DNA from: CAYQNU01 sp964419055
Lineage (GTDB): Bacteria > Bacteroidota > Bacteroidia > Flavobacteriales_D > Parvicellaceae
Length of the DNA: 6,568 nucleotides
NCBI GenBank assembly: GCA_964419055.1
Contig: CAYQNU010000050.1
Coordinates: 1-6,568, forward strand
Direction: 5' to 3'
The translations under genes were made by a program, and so were the position numbers. Of the stretch, positions 1 through 5,400 are shown one piece after another. Position 1 is the first letter of the stretch. Each line of letters starts with the position of its first letter. The notes beneath the pieces were generated by a model. The model saw only the letters and a list, made by a program, of their open reading frames with translations. It had not been told where the DNA came from and ran no database searches.

Positions 1-8
1 TATACACC

Positions 9-16
9 TATTTTTG
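9..16 (+). promoter_or_regulatory. Possible Bacteroidota -7 promoter element (TAnnTTTG)
   Basis: The octamer TATTTTTG matches the Bacteroidota sigma-70 -7 consensus TAnnTTTG exactly. The matching -33 element (TTTG/TTG) would fall before the window, so it cannot be checked. If used, transcription would start near position 23 and give a leader of about 100 bases that carries the hairpin at 21-47 before the helicase start. Such a motif arises often by chance in AT-rich DNA, so this is only a candidate for the operon promoter. Confidence 0.3.
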
Positions 17-20
17 GGTA

Positions 21-47
21 TATAAGTCTGATTTTGTCAGACATATA
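21..47. repeat. Short interrupted palindrome / hairpin upstream of the operon
   Basis: GTCTGA (26-31) pairs perfectly with TCAGAC (37-42) around the 5-base loop TTTTG. After one A/A mismatch the stem continues with TATA (21-24) against TATA (44-47). There is no T-tract after it on the + strand, so it is not a typical intrinsic terminator for rightward transcription. It could be an operator, a leader hairpin, or the end structure of an upstream element. The pairing is seen directly; any role is unknown. Confidence 0.45.
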
Positions 48-52
48 AATGA

Positions 53-76
53 GTTGGCGGTCATTGTAAAGCGACA
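53..76 (+). repeat. Left copy of a boundary motif shared with the repeat after the PLD gene
   Basis: GTTGGCGG at 53-60 is followed, 14 bases from its start, by TAAAGCGACA at 67-76. The same pair, GTTGGTGG then TAAACGACA, occurs at 5359-5381 with the same 14-base offset, and both are followed by similar ACA/CGAC-rich DNA. At the right-hand site the GTTGGTGG is the outer end of a long inverted repeat. Here the DNA before 53 does not resemble that repeat's arm, so only the outer end is shared, or the rest lies outside or has diverged. It may mark the left border of a unit carrying the three-gene operon. Confidence 0.5.
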
Positions 77-127
77 CACAAACGGACACAGCGACAATCA
101 AAAAATTGACTTCAAGACAAACAATAA

Positions 128-2638
128 ATGAACTTATATCATCTAAATACAGGAGTTGACAGCAGAGTTTTGCTAAATGCCGACTATGACATTAGGCGAT
201 ATACCGACTTCATCTCTAACGCAATAAAATTTCTTGAAAAAGAAACTTTATTCATCAAAGTCAAAAAACACATTGCCGAGATTGAAACGATAATAAATGA
301 AGAAAAAAAGATAACAAAGGAAACAAGATACATTCCAGAACCTGCAAAAAATAAAAGGGAAGAAAAAGCAATTGAAATATTGTTTAACGAAAACACACGA
401 AACATCTTTGACCAAAACAAGGATTTTAAAATTGGCTCTATTCGTGTAATTGACCAAAACGAAGATGAAAACTATATTGTGTTGGCTGACGACATTGAAG
501 GCGATACCATTTTCCTTAATCCCGACACATATCAACTTAGACAGCAAAAACAAGCACTTGACAATCTTAGACACAGACCTTTAAAAGAACATTATCCGCT
601 TTTAAATCTTTTCGGCTTTCCCGACAGTCAAGTTTGGTCGCAACGTTTTTATGAGCAAGATTTTGATTGGACAATTTTAAATGATGAATCAAAAGACGGT
701 GTTTATGAACAACGAGAATTTGTTTCAAAAGCGTTTCTATCAAAAGACTTTGCTTTAATGGAAGGTCCGCCCGGTTCGGGCAAAACAACAACAATTATTG
801 AATTGATTATGCAGTTTGCTTCACAAGGCAAACGCATTTTATTGTGTTCAGCTACACACGCAGCGGTTGACAATGTAATTGAACGAATTAAAGGCAGATA
901 CAAAGAAATTTGCGACACAGAAATAATTCCAGTTCGCATTAGCCGTTTTGAACAACCAGTAAAAGAAAATGTTAGACCTTATTTGCTTCGCAACCTTGTA
1001 AACACTTACAAAAGCGAAATTGAAAAACACTTAAAAAAGAACAACACTCTTGACAGTCAGAAATATTTACTTGAAAACATAAACTCAAAATCTGAACAAG
1101 ACCCGATTGAAAAAATTATTCTTGATTCCGCAAACCTTGTGGCAGGAACAATGATTGGTATTTTGCAACATCCCGACATAAGAGCGAATAGACAAGGTGC
1201 AAGTTTTGACGTTTTAATTGTAGATGAAGCATCAAAAGTTACTTTTTCAGATTTCATTGTTCCAGCGTTACACGCTAAGAAATGGATATTAGTTGGTGAT
1301 GTGAAACAATTGTCGCCTTATGTTGAAAATGATTATGTTTCTGAAAACATTGCAAGTATGTTGGGCTTCGCCCAACAACAGGCAATCGTTAAGCAATTTG
1401 AATTGAAAATAAAATTAGCAGACAAACGATTTGACGACTGTTTGAAAATCTTTTTCACAGAAACCGACATAAACAATGATTTTCATTCAATCAAATCAGA
1501 ATACCCGAATCTTCATATTCTAAAAATAGACAACGCCACAGATGAAAAACAAATTCTTGAAATAAATACAGCTGACATTTTGGTTTGTATGAATTCAGGC
1601 AAAGTCAAAGAGTTTCTTTCTAAAAATCTATTCGTAAAATCCATAGTTGTCAATGGAAGTTTTAAAAGAGATTTTGACTTTATTTTCAGACAACACTATA
1701 TGCACAAAAGAGAATTACCTGAATTTACAAGTAAAGACGAAGAATGGGCAGAAATGGTTTCAAGCCGTTTGAATCAGAGTTTCAGTTTCCGAAACGCAGG
1801 AGAAGAATTTAGCAACATTGACAAAGAATTGAAATACTTGATTCCAAACAAGATTAAAGACGAAGTATATCAAATCAGACGACTTGTGTTTCCTTCAATT
1901 CTTGAATTGCTACAGAATGGCGTTGGTAAAGGCGAAGGACAAAGGAACGACAGAGTTTTAAGTGATGGATTTAATAGAACTCACAAACAAAGCCGTTTTA
2001 CTTCTTTGAGTTATCAGCATCGAATGCACCCCGACATTGCGAAAACGTCAAGGGAGAATTTCTATGAAAATAATTTGCAATCAGCAAATACAGTTAAAGA
2101 AAACAGGGGTTGGAATTATGCTTTAAACGAGCCAGTTGTAAAGTGGATTCATAACAACGATAAAACAGGAAACATCAAAGGGAACAAAATCATAAATCCG
2201 ACAGAAGTAAACGACATTGAAAAAGAACTTTTGAAATTTTTAGCTTGGGCAAAGAATAATCCCAAACCAGATGGAGAGCACTATGAAGTGGCTGTTTTGA
2301 CTTTCTACTTAAACCAAGAATCAGAATTAAGGAGACGAATTAGAAAAATCACGAAACAGAGTAACTTTTCAAAGTTTCATAAAGACAATACAGACATTTT
2401 CCTATACACCGTTGATAAATTTCAAGGCCAGGAAGCTGATTTGGTTTTATTGAGTTTTACAAAATTTACTAGAGATGCACATTTCAATAGCCCAAACCGT
2501 CTAAACGTGGCATTGACAAGGGCAAGATTTAAACTTGTTTTGTTCGGTAACAAAGAATGGTTTAAAAGGAGTGCAAAGCTGAAAGCGTTGCGAGATTTAG
2601 CAACGAATTTTGAATCAATTATCCGTTACGAAAAATGA
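128..2638 (+). CDS. UPF1/DNA2-like superfamily 1 helicase (COG1112 type), probable anti-phage defence component
   Basis: This 836-residue protein is an ATP-dependent nucleic-acid helicase or translocase of the SF1B UPF1-like group. Motifs run in order: a possible Q motif around N185-Q195; Walker A GPPGSGKTT 213-221 (K219); Ia SATHAAVDN 241-249; II DEAS 366-369; III GDVKQLSP 390-397; IV YQHRMHP 629-635; V TVDKFQGQE 761-769; VI NRLNVALTRAR 790-800. The catalytic residues look intact, so it should be active. The N-terminal 190 residues hold a Lys/Glu-rich, possibly coiled-coil segment (about 40-85) and a beta-rich part ending in a PLLNLF stretch, typical of COG1112 proteins. I see no kinase, Vsr or PLD domain. 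About 230 residues separate motifs III and IV, far more than in UPF1. The in-frame TAA at 125-127 makes ATG 128 the first possible start. The stop overlaps the next gene's ATG, so the two are probably translationally coupled. COG1112-type helicases next to PLD nucleases occur in Mokosh defence systems, which is the closest parallel. RNA versus DNA substrate cannot be told. Confidence 0.93.
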   Translation: MNLYHLNTGVDSRVLLNADYDIRRYTDFISNAIKFLEKETLFIKVKKHIAEIETIINEEKKITKETRYIPEPAKNKREEKAIEILFNENTRNIFDQNKDFKIGSIRVIDQNEDENYIVLADDIEGDTIFLNPDTYQLRQQKQALDNLRHRPLKEHYPLLNLFGFPDSQVWSQRFYEQDFDWTILNDESKDGVYEQREFVSKAFLSKDFALMEGPPGSGKTTTIIELIMQFASQGKRILLCSATHAAVDNVIERIKGRYKEICDTEIIPVRISRFEQPVKENVRPYLLRNLVNTYKSEIEKHLKKNNTLDSQKYLLENINSKSEQDPIEKIILDSANLVAGTMIGILQHPDIRANRQGASFDVLIVDEASKVTFSDFIVPALHAKKWILVGDVKQLSPYVENDYVSENIASMLGFAQQQAIVKQFELKIKLADKRFDDCLKIFFTETDINNDFHSIKSEYPNLHILKIDNATDEKQILEINTADILVCMNSGKVKEFLSKNLFVKSIVVNGSFKRDFDFIFRQHYMHKRELPEFTSKDEEWAEMVSSRLNQSFSFRNAGEEFSNIDKELKYLIPNKIKDEVYQIRRLVFPSILELLQNGVGKGEGQRNDRVLSDGFNRTHKQSRFTSLSYQHRMHPDIAKTSRENFYENNLQSANTVKENRGWNYALNEPVVKWIHNNDKTGNIKGNKIINPTEVNDIEKELLKFLAWAKNNPKPDGEHYEVAVLTFYLNQESELRRRIRKITKQSNFSKFHKDNTDIFLYTVDKFQGQEADLVLLSFTKFTRDAHFNSPNRLNVALTRARFKLVLFGNKEWFKRSAKLKALRDLATNFESIIRYEK

Positions 2639-3738
2639 TAACACTAAGAAAAACAGAACAAATAGAAATATATCAAGTAGAACTTGCTTTGAAAGAAAAA
2701 ACAAAGCAAAGTCCTTTCATTGCCGTTTTAATTCTTGCACAAGAGCAAGGAGAAATCAACGCAGAAACTTTAAAAGATTATTTGTTACCTACATTGCCTA
2801 TCCGAGCCTGTAACAATCTTTTAATACGATTAACACAACAAGGGTATTTAGAAAAGAAACGTCAGCAAAATTTCAGAAATAACATTTGGGGTCATAGTTT
2901 CTATGATGAAGAAGATGAAAACGACTACAATGGTTCAGTTTTTACATTAACCGAACTTGGTGAGCAAAGTGCCGTTGACAAATCTTTTTGGGTTGGTGAA
3001 AAAGGAATATACAATGTATATATTTCCCATTCAAACTTGTTAAATCAACAAATAATTAAAACAGAAAAGGTTGAAAGGAATTTAGAAGATGACCGAAATG
3101 CAAATCGTCAATATACCCCTGGATTTGTTTTGGAGCATCAAAATCAAATTCTAAACATCAATAAAAAGGAAATCAGAATTGAAGAAATTGAAGACAAATG
3201 CTTTCAATTAAAACCCTTAGAATGTTCATTGGAAATTGAAACAAAAGAAGATGAAGCACTTATCAGGATTAAGGAAAAGCAAACTTTGTTTCAATCTTCC
3301 TATGAAATAAACAAAAATGAGCTTAAAGAAGAACTGCTTTCAATCACAAACGAATTTGAGTATAACGAAAACAAAAAAGTTGTTTTATCAGAGTTCAAAC
3401 AAGACAATATTTCTTTCAACAGAAAAGTAAAACTTAGAAATCCATATTTCCAAGAAAATCAGTTCAATTCAGTAGAAATTGAAAACATTGCTTTTATTCC
3501 TTCGGATAAACGAAATGCTGAATTGTGGTTAAACGAAATATTGTTCAAAGGAATTGACAAGTATTTTCTTGATGAAAAAACGTTCAATGAATATACAGCA
3601 AACAAAGCAAAACCAATTCTTGAACATTACAAGGTTGCACTTCCAACAAGAGAACAGCTAAAACAAAACCTTGCCGAAAGAGAAAACGCATTTTATCAAA
3701 CGGCTAAACTTGAAACCATTGACTATTTGAACTATTAA
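2635..3738 (+). CDS. Uncharacterised protein with predicted N-terminal winged helix, middle gene of helicase-PLD operon
   Basis: I do not recognise this 367-residue protein as a named family. Its ATG overlaps the helicase stop in ATGA, and the PLD gene starts 1 base after its stop, so it belongs to the same transcript and probably the same complex. Residues about 27-75 look like a helix-turn-helix: helix IAVLILAQEQ, a turn, helix AETLKDYLL, then a recognition-type helix ending in LIRLTQQGYLEKK. Residues 101-111 (SVFTLTELGEQ) resemble the wing strand and final helix of MarR/PadR-like winged helices. The wing loop is very acidic (residues 91-97). A short W119-G-E-K-G-I-Y-N-V-Y-I segment follows. 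The rest is charged, Glu/Lys-rich and alternates predicted strands and helices, with no transmembrane segment, signal peptide, HKD or zinc cluster (only three scattered cysteines). It could bind nucleic acid or protein and act as sensor, adaptor or regulator of the helicase and nuclease. The gene call is firm; the function is unknown. Confidence 0.88.
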   Translation: MITLRKTEQIEIYQVELALKEKTKQSPFIAVLILAQEQGEINAETLKDYLLPTLPIRACNNLLIRLTQQGYLEKKRQQNFRNNIWGHSFYDEEDENDYNGSVFTLTELGEQSAVDKSFWVGEKGIYNVYISHSNLLNQQIIKTEKVERNLEDDRNANRQYTPGFVLEHQNQILNINKKEIRIEEIEDKCFQLKPLECSLEIETKEDEALIRIKEKQTLFQSSYEINKNELKEELLSITNEFEYNENKKVVLSEFKQDNISFNRKVKLRNPYFQENQFNSVEIENIAFIPSDKRNAELWLNEILFKGIDKYFLDEKTFNEYTANKAKPILEHYKVALPTREQLKQNLAERENAFYQTAKLETIDYLNY

Positions 3739-3739
3739 G

Positions 3740-5194
3740 ATGAAAGCACTAGTAAAAGAAATACACGTTGTTAACGAAGGAACTATTCAGTTTCCTATTT
3801 TGCCAAATGGTTCGGGTTGGAAATCTTCGGAACAAAGCAATCTGTCAATCTTTGAAAGTGGCGAGCAGAAAACTATGTTTTCTAAAGTAATTAGTGCGAT
3901 TGATAAAGCACAAGAATTTATATGTTTACAATCTTTTTTACTTCAGGATTCAGCGTTAATTGATTCGTTGCTTAAAGCGGTGGAAAGAAAGGTAAAAGTA
4001 TTTGTATTGAGTTCGGCAGAAGCACGACTAAAAGATAGAATTGAAGAAGAAACAGACTTTATCAAAGCAAACTATATTCAATTGATTGATAAAAAGTTCA
4101 AAAATCACTTTATCCACAGAACAGCAGAAAACTTTCACGCTAAATACATTTTAATTGACCCTAAAACGAACCCCAAAGGATTTATTTGCACAAACAATTT
4201 TACGGAAAATGGATTTGCGAAAAATCCCGAATTAGCAGTTGACTTAAACAAAGAACAATGCGAAGAACTCTATAAAGTTTTCGTTTATCACTTTTGGGAA
4301 CATTCAACAGACGAACAAACTGCAACTACTGAGTTTGAAAAAGTAAAGCCAGCAAACAAATTCAGTTTATCAAAACTCAACAACATACTTTTGACTTCCC
4401 CGAATTCAGAATTGAATACGTTAAATGAAGCATTGAAAAATGCAGTAAATAATTCAAATAAATCCATTTCACTTTCCACGTTTCAACTAGACAAAAACAT
4501 TGAACTTATCAGAACAATTTTAGAAAAGGCTAAACAAGGAATTGAAGTAACGCTTTTTTGTCGCCCGACTGAAAAACAATTTAATGAGCAGTTGAAAGTA
4601 TTATTAGAAGCTGGAGTTCAGATATATTTCCATTCTTTAATTCACGCCAAATCTTTGCTAATTGACGAAAATATCGGGTTTATTTTTACTGCAAACTTGA
4701 CAGATAACGGACTTGAAAAAGGTTTAGAAGTTGGTGTAAAACTAAACGAACAACAAACGGCAGATCTTAACAAAATACAGGCAAATTGGAAGAAAGACTT
4801 TCAATCAAAAGCTATTAAATTCGCTAACATCAAAGACCTAAAAGAACTTGAAGTATTTAAAGACGGCAAACTAACCAAGGAAATATTGCTTGCCGACAGC
4901 AAAGAAGAAAAACGAAAAACAATAAATGTTTCTGACTTGCTTTCATTCTTCAATCAAAAACCTGAACTTAAAGACAATTCAACAAAATCTTTGAAACTAA
5001 GGTTGACAGCAGAAATTGAAAGTTTACCGAAAGACATTAAAACAAACGGCACAGACAAGTTTGAAGTAATTGAAATTACCGAAGCAAAAGACAAGAAAAC
5101 AAAAGTTGTCGTGCTTAAAGACAGTTTTACACCTAACGACATTCAACAACTAAACGACTTGAAGGAACTAAAAATATATTTTGCAACAACCTGA
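3740..5194 (+). CDS. Phospholipase D superfamily protein with two HKD motifs, probable nuclease effector
   Basis: This 484-residue protein has two PLD-like (PLDc_2-type) domains. The first (about 45-185) carries HxKx4D as H133-K135-D140, followed by G147 and N152/N153. The second (about 215-350) carries H302-K304-D309, followed by G313 and N319. Both motifs are complete, so one chain can form the whole active site, unlike single-HKD nucleases that must dimerise. PLD enzymes cut phosphodiesters through a phospho-histidine intermediate. With a helicase partner and no signal peptide or membrane helix, a cytoplasmic DNA or RNA nuclease is more likely than a lipase. Residues about 365-484 form an extra Lys/Glu-rich region of no family I know, perhaps for binding partners. 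The start lies 1 base after the upstream stop, which implies translational coupling. The same fold occurs in Mokosh (MkoB) and DISARM (DrmC). The domain call is firm; the substrate is inferred. Confidence 0.92.
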   Translation: MKALVKEIHVVNEGTIQFPILPNGSGWKSSEQSNLSIFESGEQKTMFSKVISAIDKAQEFICLQSFLLQDSALIDSLLKAVERKVKVFVLSSAEARLKDRIEEETDFIKANYIQLIDKKFKNHFIHRTAENFHAKYILIDPKTNPKGFICTNNFTENGFAKNPELAVDLNKEQCEELYKVFVYHFWEHSTDEQTATTEFEKVKPANKFSLSKLNNILLTSPNSELNTLNEALKNAVNNSNKSISLSTFQLDKNIELIRTILEKAKQGIEVTLFCRPTEKQFNEQLKVLLEAGVQIYFHSLIHAKSLLIDENIGFIFTANLTDNGLEKGLEVGVKLNEQQTADLNKIQANWKKDFQSKAIKFANIKDLKELEVFKDGKLTKEILLADSKEEKRKTINVSDLLSFFNQKPELKDNSTKSLKLRLTAEIESLPKDIKTNGTDKFEVIEITEAKDKKTKVVVLKDSFTPNDIQQLNDLKELKIYFATT

Positions 5195-5231
5195 AAATAT
5201 GGACACAACACGACAAAAAAAGAACAACGAA

Positions 5232-5366
5232 CCGCCAACAGCGGTTTTGCAAAAGTGGCGGGTCAGTGCTTCGTATGACAGTGAAATGGTTAATCAAAGT
5301 TTAGTGCTTCGATTGAAGTTTGGTGCTGAAAATCGCCACCTTCGCAAAGCCGCAAACCGTTGGTGG
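5232..5366. repeat. 135-base imperfect inverted repeat, attC-like in shape
   Basis: This fills most of the 206-base gap between the PLD gene and the hydrolase. The outer box CCGCCAAC (5232-5239) pairs with GTTGGTGG (5359-5366), 8 pairs including one G-T. The strands are then unpaired unequally: 1 base on the left (5240), 5 on the right (5354-5358). A second arm follows, 5241-5260 against 5334-5353, with 18 of 20 positions paired (one G-T) and two A/C mismatches. The centre (5261-5333) contains AGTGCTTCG twice (5265-5273 and 5303-5311) and a small CTTC/GAAG hairpin. The arms are visibly richer in G+C than the genes. Outer box, asymmetric spacer, inner arm and long terminal loop recall integron attC sites. 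However, the outer boxes depart from RYYYAAC/GTTRRRY, and no integrase is present. A REP-like or MITE-like repeat is the alternative. No T-tract follows, so it is not a standard terminator, though the fold could still attenuate or protect the mRNA. Confidence 0.75.
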
Positions 5367-5381
5367 CAAGCATAAACGACA
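5359..5381 (+). repeat. Right copy of the boundary motif (partner of 53-76)
   Basis: GTTGGTGG at 5359-5366 and TAAACGACA at 5373-5381 repeat the pair at 53-76 with the same internal offset and the same orientation. The two copies start 5306 bases apart and enclose the whole three-gene operon. This copy is the right outer end of the inverted repeat plus the bases just beyond it. The match continues loosely into CGAC-rich DNA up to the next gene's start at 5401. Confidence 0.5.
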
Positions 5382-5400
5382 ACCCAAAACGACAGAAAGA

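Noticed and set aside
2610..2813. Small + strand open frame spanning the helicase/gene 2 junction
   Set aside because: It is an out-of-frame shadow of two well-supported genes, with a basic, low-information product.
128..5194. DISARM system (helicase, middle gene, PLD)
   Set aside because: The order is reminiscent of drmA-drmB-drmC. However, the helicase is UPF1-like rather than the DISARM type, the middle protein lacks the cysteine-rich DUF1998 features, and no methyltransferase is present in the window.
5232..5366. Intrinsic terminator after the PLD gene
   Set aside because: The stem is long but has a loop of about 70 bases, and there is no T-tract on either side.
5232..5366. Canonical class 1 integron attC site, or a MITE with target duplication
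   Set aside because: The boxes CGCCAAC and GTTGGTG break the RYYYAAC/GTTRRRY consensus. The flanks (ending ACGA on the left, starting CAAG on the right) show no target-site duplication. The shape is attC-like, but neither identity can be asserted.
5181..5375. Small + strand open frame of 64 codons across the PLD gene end and the intergenic repeat
   Set aside because: It overlaps the end of the PLD gene and then reads through the inverted repeat. Its apparent protein is a by-product of repeat DNA and shows no domain.
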